A stretch of DNA of 64,000 nt from Bacillus haynesii (GCF_001969855.1 NZ_MRBL01000010.1:1-64000); one strand, 5' to 3'; positions 8,137 through 16,860 are shown, counted from the first letter of the stretch. Numbers and translations are program-made. The notes: a model not told the origin generated them from the letters alone.

Positions 8137-8577
8137 TTATGATGAGTAGTCCGGCATTTGATGCTCAAAGCCGTAAAAACCTGTAATTCCAACATCTCCG
8201 CAACCCGACACTTTTGTGATATTCAAGAAATGGTTTCGGTACGGCGTCCCGCTCACTTTATCCGCAGCACTTAAATGAAGATGATTTCCCGTAAACTCTT
8301 TCTCGCTTAAAGTGATCGCATGTCCTGTTAACGTGATTCTCTGCAGCTTGATGTTGAGTGTGCAGCCTTCTGCATTAAAAATCGTAAACTTGTAATACAG
8401 CCATGTCGGGTAGTAATTTACATTGGTACTGTCCGCCATAAAAAATCCCACATCATCTTCAGTCATTGTCATGGTCGTCTTTTTCTCATCTTTTGTAACC
8501 GCAGCATCAGCAGGTTGAATATGAAAACCGAAGATCGTAATGATTGAACACACCATCAAAAATATGATTTTTTTCAT
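8137..8577 (-). CDS. Secreted protein of unknown function (intact member of a paralogue pair)
   Basis: About 146 aa with a clear Sec signal peptide ending near ADA-AV at residues 25-28. The mature part has a conserved-looking core (NYYPTWLYYKFTIF, then NIKLQRITLTGHAITLSEKE) and several cysteines. Family not recognised. A frameshifted relative of this gene lies at 47831-48160, where 24 of 30 residues in the core match by eye. The ATG at 8577 is preferred over a GTG 6 nt upstream because GGGAGGGG is then correctly spaced. Confidence 0.75.
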   Translation of the reverse strand: MKKIIFLMVCSIITIFGFHIQPADAAVTKDEKKTTMTMTEDDVGFFMADSTNVNYYPTWLYYKFTIFNAEGCTLNIKLQRITLTGHAITLSEKEFTGNHLHLSAADKVSGTPYRNHFLNITKVSGCGDVGITGFYGFEHQMPDYSS

Positions 8578-8769
8578 TGGCACCCCTCCCTTTTTCCATA
8601 TTATAAACTTTATTGAATAAAAAGGATATTGAAATTTAATCTCCGCGTCTCCCGATGAGTGTGCTGAACGATCCCTTACAAAAGTGTAATGTTCATGTCA
8701 CGTTATTCAATTTTTTTATCAGACAATGAAACTTATCATCTTAGACAGAATCATAAATGAGGTGAAAAA

Positions 8770-9126
8770 GTGAAAAAGCATATCGCATGGATCAACCTGA
8801 TGATCATATTTGCAGCATTATTAAGCGGATGTAACTTAAACCGTGTGGGGACAGACGAATATTATGTTCACATTACCGGAAACGGGAAGGAAGACACGTC
8901 GAAGTTTGACGACGGTGAGGAATACTCCGTCTTCAAATATGTACTGGCCGGTTTTGATGAAGACGGTCAAGAAAAAACAATGGAATTCACAGCTGATAAA
9001 AACCTTCGCATAGGCGCGTTTTTGCGGATTTTCTATTCTGAAAATAAAGGCGTGAAGTCATGGGAAGAGGTTGAAAAAGACGATATTCCCGACAAAGCCA
9101 AAGATCGATTAGGTGTGAAAAATTAA
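8770..9126 (+). CDS. YxeA-family lipoprotein (DUF1093)
   Basis: A 118-aa protein with a lipoprotein signal peptide: lipobox LLSGC with the lipidated cysteine at position 21. The mature part carries the YxeA/DUF1093 pattern YYVHITGNG followed by GFDEDGQEKTMEFTADKNLR and GAFLRIFYS. Anchored on the outer face of the membrane; function of the family is unknown. Starts with GTG after GAGGTG, and has its own terminator. Confidence 0.88.
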   Translation: MKKHIAWINLMIIFAALLSGCNLNRVGTDEYYVHITGNGKEDTSKFDDGEEYSVFKYVLAGFDEDGQEKTMEFTADKNLRIGAFLRIFYSENKGVKSWEEVEKDDIPDKAKDRLGVKN

Positions 9127-9130
9127 AAAA

Positions 9131-9177
9131 GCATGCAGGAGATGGCGCCGCCATCTCTTTTGTTTATTCCTGCATGC
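9131..9177. terminator. Terminator between the YxeA gene and speG remnant
   Basis: Inner stem GAGATGG / CCATCTC with a 5-nt loop followed by TTTTGTTT ends the plus-strand lipoprotein gene. An outer inverted repeat GCATGCAGGA / TCCTGCATGC surrounds it and reaches into the 3' end of the minus-strand acetyltransferase frame. Confidence 0.85.
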
Positions 9178-9706
9178 CTTCCTCTTTGCTTTTTTTAAGT
9201 GATAAAAACTCATCTTGAAAAATGCACATTCTAATAGCGTTACGGTAATAACCGTCGACGAAAAATTCATCCTGCAGCTCGCTCTCGATTGTGAACCCTG
9301 CCTTTTTATACAAGTGAATAGCTTTTGCATTATCTTCGTCGACGATCAAATACAATTTGTGCAAATTCAAGACGGAAAATGCGTAGTTCATCGCCAAATA
9401 CGTTGCGCTTGACGAATAACCGTTCCCTTGATGCTCGGGATCAATGATGATTTGAAACTCCGCCCGCCTGTGAATATAATCAATTTCGACCAGTTCAACC
9501 AATCCGATCATCTCAGTCTCTTTCTCTATGATGAAGCGCCGTTCGCTTTGGTCGTGAATGTGTTTGTCAAATAAATCCTGCAGCTCAACAAAAGTCTCAT
9601 ACGGTTATTCAAACCAATACGACATAATCTTCGCATCGTTGTTAAGACGGTGGACAAACGGAAGGTTTTCTCTTTCGAGCGGACGCAATTTAAGCTGATT
9701 AAACAT
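9164..9706 (-). pseudogene. speG: speG-like spermidine/polyamine N-acetyltransferase, interrupted by a stop codon
   Basis: Reading from the ATG at 9706 (GGAGG 8 nt upstream) gives a 180-codon SpeG-like GNAT: an N-terminal LRPLERENLPFVHRLNND, then a TAA at codon 34 (9607-9605), then in the same frame [38 protein letters not shown] and the acetyl-CoA site [15 protein letters not shown]. Homologues have Glu at codon 34 (WFEEPYE), so one G-to-T change explains the stop. The downstream frame from 9511 lacks the N-terminal third and is unlikely to be functional. A sequencing error is the alternative. Confidence 0.85.
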
Positions 9707-9733
9707 TTCAGCAACCTCCAATGTAAATTAAAT

Positions 9734-10054
9734 TTAAGATGATGTAAGGCGCAGGCCGATCACCCCGATCATAATAAAACCAAGCGAGATAAGCTGCGGA
9801 GCACGAATACGCTCCTTAAACCAAAATAAGCTGACTGCCGTAATGCCGATGCTGCCGATCCCGGTCCAAACCGCATACGCAACACCGGCTGATAGCACCT
9901 GCATTGCTTTTGAAAGGCAGAAAAAAGACAAGCCAAACCCCAACACCATGACAATGATCGGCCATTTTTTTCTTGTGCCGTCTACATATTTCATGGCGAT
10001 GGCTGCAATGACCTCTTCGATTCCGGAAATCACCAAAAACATCCATGGCATCAT
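9734..10054 (-). CDS. yvdR: SMR-family multidrug efflux subunit YvdR
   Basis: About 106 aa with four transmembrane helices and the SMR membrane-embedded glutamate in helix 1 (SGIEEVIAAIAMKY). It pairs with YvdS to form a heteromeric proton-coupled pump for cationic drugs. The run DGTRKKWPIIVMVLGFGLSF is characteristic of YvdR. Its start overlaps the YvdS stop (TGATG), indicating translational coupling. A GGAGG site lies 6 nt upstream. Confidence 0.92.
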   Translation of the reverse strand: MMPWMFLVISGIEEVIAAIAMKYVDGTRKKWPIIVMVLGFGLSFFCLSKAMQVLSAGVAYAVWTGIGSIGITAVSLFWFKERIRAPQLISLGFIMIGVIGLRLTSS

Positions 10055-10386
10055 CAATCACCTCCTGATTGAGTATTGTTCTCTTTTGTAAACATCTTCA
10101 TGCCAATAATGCCTCCCAACAGCACGATCAAAAAAAATATTTGCCCTCCTGAAAAGGGTTCGCCCATAAAAATACCTGTCACATATGTGCCGGCCGTTCC
10201 GATCCCGACAAATACGGTATAAGCCGATGCCATCGGAATGTTCCTGTAAGATCGTATCAGCATGATAAAGCTTACAGCGATCAGTACAAAGATCATCAGC
10301 CAATCGGCGAATGAATCCGCATGTTTAAGACCTGAGGCCCACACCACTTCCAAAAAACCCGCAACAATTACGAGGAGCCAACTCAA
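10054..10386 (-). CDS. yvdS: SMR-family multidrug efflux subunit YvdS
   Basis: About 110 aa, four transmembrane helices, SMR glutamate in LEVVWASGLKHADS. Longer open frame exists, but TTG at 10386 is preferred because GGAAGGG lies 8 nt before it and this makes the N-terminus match YvdS-type proteins. Operon order yvdT-yvdS-yvdR is the same as in B. subtilis. It is probably controlled by the TetR-type product of yvdT. Confidence 0.9.
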   Translation of the reverse strand: MSWLLVIVAGFLEVVWASGLKHADSFADWLMIFVLIAVSFIMLIRSYRNIPMASAYTVFVGIGTAGTYVTGIFMGEPFSGGQIFFLIVLLGGIIGMKMFTKENNTQSGGD

Positions 10387-10466
10387 TGATAACACCCTTC
10401 CTGTTGTGAATGAACGTCAGTCATTTTTAGGGCGATAAAAAATGAACAGCTGCAGCCGGTCATTTT

Positions 10467-11051
10467 TTACTTGGTTCCTATGCTTCTCTTCAGAAAAGTA
10501 TATATTTCTTTTTTGAACACACTGATCTCTTCGTCTTTTTCCGCTCCGATGTAATAACGTTCCGCTATGTTTTCGACAAAGTTGATAATCGTTCTGGCCG
10601 TCCAACGCACATTGATGTCAGGAATGACCTCGTTTTTCTCAACCGCTTTTTCGATAAGTCCTTCAAGCCAGGAATAATAAGGCTGATAGATCGCCTCCCA
10701 TTTTTCCATTGAATGGTCAAAGGCAAGACCTGAGTAGCAAAGAACGATAATATCCTGATGAAGTTCCGTCATGTTGAACGTCTCATCGATCATGATGTTC
10801 AAGGCGGTCCAGAAAGACATGGTTCCGTCGACCTTGCTCTTAATATGGTCCAAAGAATGTGTCAGAAGATTTTCCGCGATCGCCGGAATCAGCGCATTTT
10901 TGGATGAGAAATAAAGATAAAAAGTGCCTTGCGCAGTACCCGCCTTTTTCACGATATCTGAAATCGACGCCTTATCCAGCCCCTTCTCAGAAATGACTTC
11001 AATGGCCGCCTGCAAAATCTTTTCATATTTCCCGGACGTTTGCTTTGGCAT
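10467..11051 (-). CDS. yvdT: TetR-family regulator YvdT
   Basis: A 194-aa repressor; HTH region EVISEKGLDKASISDIVKKA then AQGTFYLYFSSKNALIPAI. It heads the yvdT-yvdS-yvdR operon and is expected to release its operator when a toxic cationic ligand is present. A strong palindrome lies 16 bp upstream of its start codon. Confidence 0.92.
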   Translation of the reverse strand: MPKQTSGKYEKILQAAIEVISEKGLDKASISDIVKKAGTAQGTFYLYFSSKNALIPAIAENLLTHSLDHIKSKVDGTMSFWTALNIMIDETFNMTELHQDIIVLCYSGLAFDHSMEKWEAIYQPYYSWLEGLIEKAVEKNEVIPDINVRWTARTIINFVENIAERYYIGAEKDEEISVFKKEIYTFLKRSIGTK

Positions 11052-11067
11052 ATTGCAGACCTCCCTA

Positions 11068-11092
11068 AAAATGAATGACTATCATTCATTTT
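11068..11092. promoter_or_regulatory. YvdT operator (palindrome)
   Basis: Perfect 11-bp arms AAAATGAATGA / TCATTCATTTT separated by CTA, immediately upstream of yvdT. Spacing and position fit a TetR-family operator. A weaker half-site pair (AATGA ... TCATT) also lies between yvdT and yvdS near 10409-10425. Confidence 0.82.
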
Positions 11093-11234
11093 ATTGGAGC
11101 GGCTTTTCATTGTCAACCGGGCGGCGCAGGACTTATTTCCTTAAAATTTCTTTAAAATCTTAAGCTTACGCTGTCTTTGGACATGAATCGCTTTTATACT
11201 TTACACATATACCGAAACAATGGAGTTGATATTG

Positions 11235-11333
11235 TTGAAACCGCTGATCAAGCTTGTATGCGGAGCTGCCTCTCTTATCGCAGCCGTCCTCGCTGTATGT
11301 TTTGCAGTAAAACGGAACAAAGACAAACAATAA
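11235..11333 (+). CDS. Possible 32-aa single-span membrane peptide
   Basis: A TTG start at 11235 with GGAG 9 nt upstream opens a 32-codon frame ending at TAA 11333. It encodes one hydrophobic segment (CGAASLIAAVLAVCFAV) followed by a basic tail KRNKDKQ, a plausible membrane microprotein. An in-frame ATG at 11220 is an alternative start without a ribosome site. A weak hairpin with T-rich tail follows at about 11340-11367. No homologue recognised; coding status is inference. Confidence 0.4.
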   Translation: MKPLIKLVCGAASLIAAVLAVCFAVKRNKDKQ

Positions 11334-11773
11334 GCATTGGGAAAAGTCCTCAGCAAAGCTTTTCTTTTGCTAAAAGTTCTTGTCATTCAATTCGGAACTT
11401 ACCGGTTTCGTTTAAGATCCTTTCAACATCCGATTGCGCGATAAAGCGCCTTACTGAAAGGTTCATTTGGATAAAGGTTCCCAATCGGCAGGTGATATTT
11501 TGATACCACCCCTCTTTGTCGAGCATTTTAAATTTTTTGCTGATCTCCCTGTTCCGTTTAAAGGGAAATGCAATGTTCATCGTCATAATGAAATCGAACG
11601 ATCGGTTCGACCTCCTATCGATTTCTATTAATCTTTTTGGACTATTGTAACGCATGAAAATATATACACAAAATGTAAAATATAGAAAATAAATATAATA
11701 TAACTATTACTTTAATGTGTAAATAAAGAGCTTTTTTACCTTTTTAATATAAAAATCACGAAGGGGCTATAGA

Positions 11774-12394
11774 ATGGAACTTACGATCACCAGAGCACTA
11801 AGCGAACTCAAAATGTTGGATAAAAGAATCAAGCGGGCCGTAAATGAGAGCACATTCGGAGGCTTGATGATCGGAAAGAAACTGCCGAACGGATTCCGGT
11901 CAACCGAAGACTTGGAAACCAGGGCGAAAGCCGATTATCAATCAATCGAAGCCTTAATCAAAAGGCGAAATGCCATTAAATCTGCCATTGTTGTATCCAA
12001 CGCGACGACCAAAATCGAAGTGGCCGGAGTCAAGATGACCGTGGCTGAAGCCATCGAAAGAAAAACCTCCATCAGCTACGACATTCAGCTTTTGGATAAG
12101 CTGAAGGAAGTGTACGCTGATTTAGTCGGCGAAGCCGAGAACGTCAATCAAAAAGTAACGGAAAGACTGGACAAACACCTGGAGACCCTTTTCGGAAAAG
12201 ACGGCAAAGTAAAAGCGGCTGAAAACCAGGAAATCGTCAAATCTTTCCTCGCTGAAAATGAAGCAAATATCATCGATCCGCTGAATCTAAAAGAGAAGAT
12301 CGATTCCTTATCAAAAAAGATCGAGGACTTTGAAATGGAAGTTGACTTTGCATTGTCCGAGAGCAATACACTAACCAAAATCAAAATCGATTGA
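11774..12394 (+). CDS. Hypothetical coiled-coil-rich protein (206 aa)
   Basis: Not recognised with certainty. Starts TITRALSELKMLDKRIKRAV and continues with long charged helices; KRRNAIKSAIVVSNATTKIE then AGVKMTVAEAIERKTSISYD are the most conserved-looking parts. The layout (N-terminal helix, beta-like VAGVKMTVAEAIE motif, C-terminal coiled coil) is reminiscent of small phage- or plasmid-borne structural proteins. Its ribosome site AAGGGG is good and a terminator follows. No neighbouring partner gene. Confidence 0.7.
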   Translation: MELTITRALSELKMLDKRIKRAVNESTFGGLMIGKKLPNGFRSTEDLETRAKADYQSIEALIKRRNAIKSAIVVSNATTKIEVAGVKMTVAEAIERKTSISYDIQLLDKLKEVYADLVGEAENVNQKVTERLDKHLETLFGKDGKVKAAENQEIVKSFLAENEANIIDPLNLKEKIDSLSKKIEDFEMEVDFALSESNTLTKIKID

Positions 12395-12441
12395 CGGCCG
12401 ATTGTTAGTCAACCGAAAACCGATAAAACTAAACACCTTCC

Positions 12442-12470
12442 GAGGGAAAGGTAACTCCCTCCTTTTATTT
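12442..12470 (+). terminator. Terminator of the coiled-coil gene
   Basis: Stem GAGGGA / TCCCTC with an 8-nt loop followed by CTTTTATTT, about 48 bp after the stop codon. Confidence 0.65.
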
Positions 12471-12504
12471 CATCAGCACAGCCAAAGAGACGCTGTGCCA
12501 ACAG

Positions 12505-12600
12505 TGAGATAAAAGCTCAAAGCTCAGCGTTCAGCGTTTAAAGCTTAAGTATCAAAGCTCTTAACAGTTCAAAGCTTACGCCTTAAAGTTAAAAGATCGA
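12505..12600. repeat. Irregular short direct repeats rich in CAAAGCTT/AAAGCTC
   Basis: About 95 bp contain five or six variants of AAAGCTC, AAAGCTT and CAGCGTT in loose tandem, for example TCAAAGCTC and TTCAAAGCTTACG. No open frame crosses them. They may be binding sites or slippage products. The flanking 12395-13047 interval otherwise holds terminators and one broken small gene. Confidence 0.45.
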
Positions 12601-12688
12601 TAAAATCTGGGAGAAACGGCTGTTTGAGCATTTGTTTACCGGCTCAGTCGGTTGCCGCCCAGCAGGTTGGCTAACAATGGATCTCAAT

Positions 12689-12717
12689 AAAAAAACGTCT
12701 GTTTTAGACGTTTTTTT
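12689..12717. terminator. Bidirectional intrinsic terminator
   Basis: AAAAAACGTCT / AGACGTTTTTT with a GTTTT loop: long A and T tracts on both sides of a perfect stem, able to stop transcription from either direction. Confidence 0.88.
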
Positions 12718-12744
12718 AGATGAATCGCAAATCAAAGGATGCGC

Positions 12745-12917
12745 TCAATCTTTCTGTTTGTCCTTTTCTATATGCACCCACAGATAATAAATCACCCCGC
12801 CTGCTAAAATAACACAATCCCCAAGTACCTTTGCTCTGAGGGAACAAAAAATTGAAATAAAAACGCTAAAATTAAAGCCGGTACCATAATCATGAAGTAT
12901 TTCTTTTTATCCAACAT
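12745..12917 (-). pseudogene. Broken small two-span membrane protein gene
   Basis: From ATG 12917 (AAGGG upstream) the minus strand reads MLDKKKYFMIMVPALILAFL and on to VPSEQ, then hits a stop; shifting frame near 12840 gives LGDCVILAGGVIYYLWVHIE with a basic KDKQKD end and TGA at 12745. Two hydrophobic spans in two frames with good codon use look like one ~57-residue gene carrying a frameshift. Sequencing error is possible. Confidence 0.5.
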
Positions 12918-13047
12918 GTAGAACACCCTTGCATTGATTTTATCTAACTATACAATATAGATGCTGTTTGGTTTCAGTTTTTTAAAAATCCCAACCTGAT
13001 TTATGACAATATTAATCTGGAATAATGCCAAAAAACTTATTCCAAAC

Positions 13048-13524
13048 TTAAAACTCTTTTTCTTTATGCAAAATATAATGGCCGCGGGCAGGTTTTTTAA
13101 TTTCAGGGTGATGTTTCATTAAGCTCTTCATAAATGTCGTCATGTTTTTAATCGGAAAGCCGGTTTCTTTCTCGATTTCAGTTTTGAGCTTAATGCCTTT
13201 CAAGCCCTCTTCATGGCGGCTTAAAATGTTTAAGGCAGCCTCACGGTGTATGGTTGTTTTTGATTGGAAAATAGTATAAGATGGAGTCTTTGTGGACGGA
13301 TGTTTGTCAGCGGCATGTTGGGATTGTTTTAATTCCTCTGCTGCAGCGCTTGCCAAGTCGATTAATGAAGATTTTTTGTTAATTGCGGGATCACTCTCCC
13401 GATCCAATTCACGCAGCTTCGAATAAATGTCCTGTCGTTCTTTTCGCAATTCCCGCATCACCTGGATCTCCGCATCTCCTAGCTGTTCAAGTCTCAAACG
13501 CAGCGCTTCTCTTTCATTGAACAT
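13048..13524 (-). CDS. rok: Rok-family nucleoid-associated repressor
   Basis: About 158 aa. N-terminal oligomerisation segment MFNEREALRLRLEQLGDAEI is nearly identical to B. subtilis Rok; the C-terminal winged helix matches it as well (AALNILSRHEEGLKGIKLKT, then NMTTFMKSLMKHHPEIKKPA and RGHYIL). Rok silences AT-rich, horizontally acquired DNA and comK. It is slightly shorter than B. subtilis Rok (191 aa), mainly in the linker. Whether this is the orthologue or a second copy cannot be decided here; a separate N-domain-only relative lies at 47443. Confidence 0.88.
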   Translation of the reverse strand: MFNEREALRLRLEQLGDAEIQVMRELRKERQDIYSKLRELDRESDPAINKKSSLIDLASAAAEELKQSQHAADKHPSTKTPSYTIFQSKTTIHREAALNILSRHEEGLKGIKLKTEIEKETGFPIKNMTTFMKSLMKHHPEIKKPARGHYILHKEKEF

Positions 13525-13671
13525 ATCTCCCACATCCTAAAATTAAGATTCCATTATAGTTTATAGGACTTTTTTAACTTTAACAATTTATTTAAAAATA
13601 AATTCAAGAAAAGTTCTTTTTCTGGCTAAAACATATATGGAATATAAAGGATGATTATGTTCATGATTCCT

Positions 13672-14259
13672 CTATGGCAGCACCGACGGCATGACTGATG
13701 TTCTTGTATCAATCGGCATATCCTTCGTCCGTCTCCTCCAAATCATATGATCATATCCCTTCCCCCAATAATCCTTCAGTACATAGTCAGGCTCGCCGAA
13801 TTTCTTTTTCCATATTCTCTGTGCACCGGAATAGCCGCTGTCCAAACAAAATTCCGTCACTCCCCGATTCAGAAAGGTCAAAAACATGACGTTGAACAGC
13901 AAAGTCCCGATTCCGCGTCTTTGATAATCCGGGTGGACAAATACCGTTCCTACCTCATATAAATCTTTTAAAGCCCCATCCGTACAAATGTCGATCAATT
14001 CGCTGGCAGGACCGTATTCGATTGTACCGATGATTTTATTCAAACGTTGGTCTGAAGCGATAAAAAAGTGCCGGCTCTTCCCCTTGCTGTCTAAGTCTGC
14101 TTGCAAGTATTGCCTCTTACTTTCAATTTCACTTTCTTTATCATCAAGCAGATTGGCTATCCCCTCTTTAGCAAAAGTATCTTCGACCACGATTCTGAAA
14201 AACTGATTCAGCTCTTCAACGTCGTCAATTTGCGGCCTTCTGATCACAATTTCATTCAT
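13672..14259 (-). CDS. GNAT-family N-acetyltransferase
   Basis: A 195-aa acetyltransferase. Acetyl-CoA signature VGTVFVHPDYQRRGIGTLLF (motif A, QRRGIG) is clear, followed by a C-terminal half with CLDSGYSGAQRIWKKKFGEP resembling GNATs acting on small metabolites. Stand-alone gene with its own upstream region; substrate unknown. Confidence 0.87.
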   Translation of the reverse strand: MNEIVIRRPQIDDVEELNQFFRIVVEDTFAKEGIANLLDDKESEIESKRQYLQADLDSKGKSRHFFIASDQRLNKIIGTIEYGPASELIDICTDGALKDLYEVGTVFVHPDYQRRGIGTLLFNVMFLTFLNRGVTEFCLDSGYSGAQRIWKKKFGEPDYVLKDYWGKGYDHMIWRRRTKDMPIDTRTSVMPSVLP

Positions 14260-14318
14260 TTTAAATCACTTCCTTATTCAGTTGTCGTTTCATTTATACC
14301 TCGGAATCTTGCTTAATT

Positions 14319-14525
14319 TCATTGTTTCCGTGTTCTCTTCATCTCCGGCTTTCCATCCACTTTAACGGATAACGCATGCCCGATGACATCCTCTTCAGGC
14401 ATAAAATCAAAAGTCGCGATATGATCTTCCAATATGGCCTCCGCCATCCATTTCCTCTCCGGCATACTCGGAAAGATCGTATTCTCCTCTGTCATCATAC
14501 GTTTTGCCATCTATGTATAAGGTGA
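14319..14525 (-). other. Short overlapping frames, probable gene remnant
   Basis: Two frames overlap here: one from ATG 14510 encoding 63 aa, and another one base out beginning near 14525 that reads KTITLYIDGKTYDDRGEYDL before stopping near 14400. The second has more protein-like composition at its start and the first at its end (EEDVIGHALSVKVDG), suggesting a frameshifted small gene. Neither has a strong ribosome site. No family recognised. Confidence 0.35.
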
Positions 14526-14615
14526 TTGTTTTCACGATCGTTCTTTTTGCATCTTCAAAATGAATTCCCCATTAGAACATTCTGGAAATTGTCCGCTTTT
14601 AATAAATTAAAGACA

Positions 14616-15593
14616 TTACTGATGAGGCTGCTTTAATCTTTTTCGGATGAAAGAAAGCGTTTCTAATGCCAGCTTTTTGCGACAAAGAACAATTCCAGCA
14701 TGGCCGCAATTGTAGAGATGTCTTTCAGGTCTCTCCCAACTTTCCCACAAATCATCAGCATCCTCTATATAAACATATTGATCATGTGCGGCGGAAATCA
14801 GCAAAATGTGATCTTTATTAACTTTCGGTACAGCTTGGCTGGGATCTGTAATTTTCCAATATGTTTGTAAATCTTCATATGTCACACCGTGCTGTTCCAA
14901 TTCTTCTCTTATGAACTTACCCGGGATGGTATTCCATATCGCATAAGAAAGACGATTGGCATAAAATATCGATACCACTATGTCGATTTGAGTCTCAAGG
15001 GTAGCCATTAAATTTGTCATCCACCCGCCTAAACTGACGCCCACTATAATAACAGGGCCGGTTTTATTTGCTTTGATCCAGTGAATGAATGCCCGTAAAT
15101 CCACGACAGCTTGTCTCGTCGATTCAACTGTACGATTCAAATTCGCACTTATCATCAATTCACCGCTGTAAAGCGAATGCTCCGGCTCTCTTTCAAAATG
15201 ATATGGAAGAGAATAGTAATACATGTTCCAGCCTAAATCGTTCATGATACGATCATGAAATATCTTTTTTATTCTGTCGTATGAATCCATTCGCCAGCCG
15301 TGTACAAAAATAACATTAGGTTGATCTATATCATTCTTATTTAAAAAAACCTCGCCTTTTAAAGTATCATTGACAGGGTCTCCAGATGGAATTAAAGATT
15401 GATAGCTGAAGTGTCCAGCCAAATAGTTTTTTCTAGATTCATGAAGCATAATGGCGACATCAGCTGCATTTGCTTTATAGAATTCGTCTTTGTCAATCGG
15501 ATTCAATGAAAAAGCGGAAAAATGTTTATCTTTACTTCTTTTTCTGTGCAAATCATATAAAGCTAAACGATCGATCATCTTTGCAAAAAACAC
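14616..15593 (-). CDS. Alpha/beta hydrolase
   Basis: A 325-aa alpha/beta-hydrolase: oxyanion/HG motif VIFVHGWRMDS (about residues 93-103), nucleophile elbow GVSLGGWM (about residue 185), acid in LISAAHDQYVYIED and catalytic His in YNCGHAGIVL near the C-terminus. Most like dienelactone-hydrolase or thioesterase-type enzymes of Bacillus; substrate not deducible. GTG start with AGGAGGG 7 nt upstream. No signal peptide. Confidence 0.85.
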   Translation of the reverse strand: MFFAKMIDRLALYDLHRKRSKDKHFSAFSLNPIDKDEFYKANAADVAIMLHESRKNYLAGHFSYQSLIPSGDPVNDTLKGEVFLNKNDIDQPNVIFVHGWRMDSYDRIKKIFHDRIMNDLGWNMYYYSLPYHFEREPEHSLYSGELMISANLNRTVESTRQAVVDLRAFIHWIKANKTGPVIIVGVSLGGWMTNLMATLETQIDIVVSIFYANRLSYAIWNTIPGKFIREELEQHGVTYEDLQTYWKITDPSQAVPKVNKDHILLISAAHDQYVYIEDADDLWESWERPERHLYNCGHAGIVLCRKKLALETLSFIRKRLKQPHQ

Positions 15594-15712
15594 TTTTTGC
15601 CCTCCTGATTGATATACACTTTGTTTAGTGCCCCTCTCTTTCCGGAGTTTTTTCGGATGCAGCGGACGGCTTTAGAGAAAACTTGGTAACTCCCTAATAA
15701 AGTGAATTCTAA

Positions 15713-16420
15713 TTAATGTACTTTCATTATATCAATGAGCTTTATAATTTCTTCATTATCACCGGGGTCAACGTGAACTAGCTTTCTATTTTTAATAATA
15801 CCTTGTGTGTATTCTTGCATGAAGTTTTTATCTACATCAGCAGGACTATCCCAACGTAAAGGAACGTTGTATACATTAATCGTGCCATCCCTATTACTAC
15901 TATATGTTACTGATCCATCCACCAATCGAGAACCTGCTAACTGGATAACATCTTCCGGATAGCTAGCACTGGTGTCATCATTCGGATTGATTAGTTCGCC
16001 AGCCGAAATATGTCGAACATTCAATTCATCTAAATCTTGATTTGGTCCGAGTTGCAACCAAACTCTAGCGTATTCTACTTTCTTAGAAGAATAATCAGAC
16101 AATGGGTTTTCTTTTTCGTTTTTAGAGAGATTTTTAGACTCTTTGTTTTTTGATTCTTCTGAAGTTGCATCATTTGAATCATCTTTTGCAGATACTTCCG
16201 AGCTCTTTTTGGGCACCGATTTATCTTCCTGCTTGCCTGATGGGTCACTTTCTTGTGTCCCTTTCGTTACTTCTTGAGATTGTTTAGCTGAGTCATTCTC
16301 TGAAGGATCTGTTTTTGCTTCTTTGTTCGTACCGCCTGTACACCCTACGAGCGATAAAATGAACAATAGGAGAGCAACATGACAATAATAATTCTTTGTT
16401 TGTTTCTTCAAATTCATCAT
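15713..16420 (-). CDS. Lipoprotein with a low-complexity linker
   Basis: A 235-aa predicted lipoprotein: signal peptide with lipobox LVGC (lipidated C27), then about 80 residues of Ser/Lys/Glu/Asp-rich linker, then a folded C-terminal domain (KKVEYARVWLQLGPNQDLDE, ending with a YTQGIIKNRKLVHVDPGDNE segment). The linker would hold the domain away from the membrane in the cell wall. Family not named with confidence. Confidence 0.8.
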   Translation of the reverse strand: MMNLKKQTKNYYCHVALLLFILSLVGCTGGTNKEAKTDPSENDSAKQSQEVTKGTQESDPSGKQEDKSVPKKSSEVSAKDDSNDATSEESKNKESKNLSKNEKENPLSDYSSKKVEYARVWLQLGPNQDLDELNVRHISAGELINPNDDTSASYPEDVIQLAGSRLVDGSVTYSSNRDGTINVYNVPLRWDSPADVDKNFMQEYTQGIIKNRKLVHVDPGDNEEIIKLIDIMKVH

Positions 16421-16689
16421 TCCTTTCCTTTTACTACGATATCATACTGGTATTTCATGTCAATCAACTCACAGTTTCTTTTAGACTATGTAAATATATC
16501 TACTCATCAGAAAAAGCCTCTATTTTACCTTTTGATTTAGGTAAGTTATATTCCATAGTTCACTATATAAATCATATTAAATATACAATCAGGTTATTTT
16601 GAGGGAGCCCACTTAAGATACAATTTATTGATGCTTTAATACTCTTCTTAAGGAATTTTTCATGGTTGGAAAATGGGTTTAGCTGAACA

Positions 16690-16800
16690 TTCTGTCAGAG
16701 TGTGATCAAGGAATTGATTCAATCAAGAAAATTGCGAAGGAATTTGATGTTCATTTCAGAACCATTCATGAATGGAGAACTTTGTATGAAATGACAGAAG
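16690..16800 (+). pseudogene. Transposase OrfA helix-turn-helix fragment (IS3-like)
   Basis: In one frame: DQGIDSIKKIAKEFDVHFRT followed by IHEWRTLYE, the helix-turn-helix that begins IS3/IS150-type OrfA transposases. Both ends are lost and no inverted repeats are seen. It joins directly to integrase debris at 16861. Confidence 0.55.
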
Positions 16801-16860
16801 AGGCAAGTCTGGAACGATCTAAGATCTATTCCTCTAAATTAAAATACTTCTCCGTGAAGG

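Noticed and set aside
11383-11655. 90-codon minus-strand frame with protein-like composition
   Set aside because: No ribosome site at any start; an AGGAGG at codons 14-15 has no start codon at a workable distance. No recognisable family. Left out as coding, though a remnant is possible.
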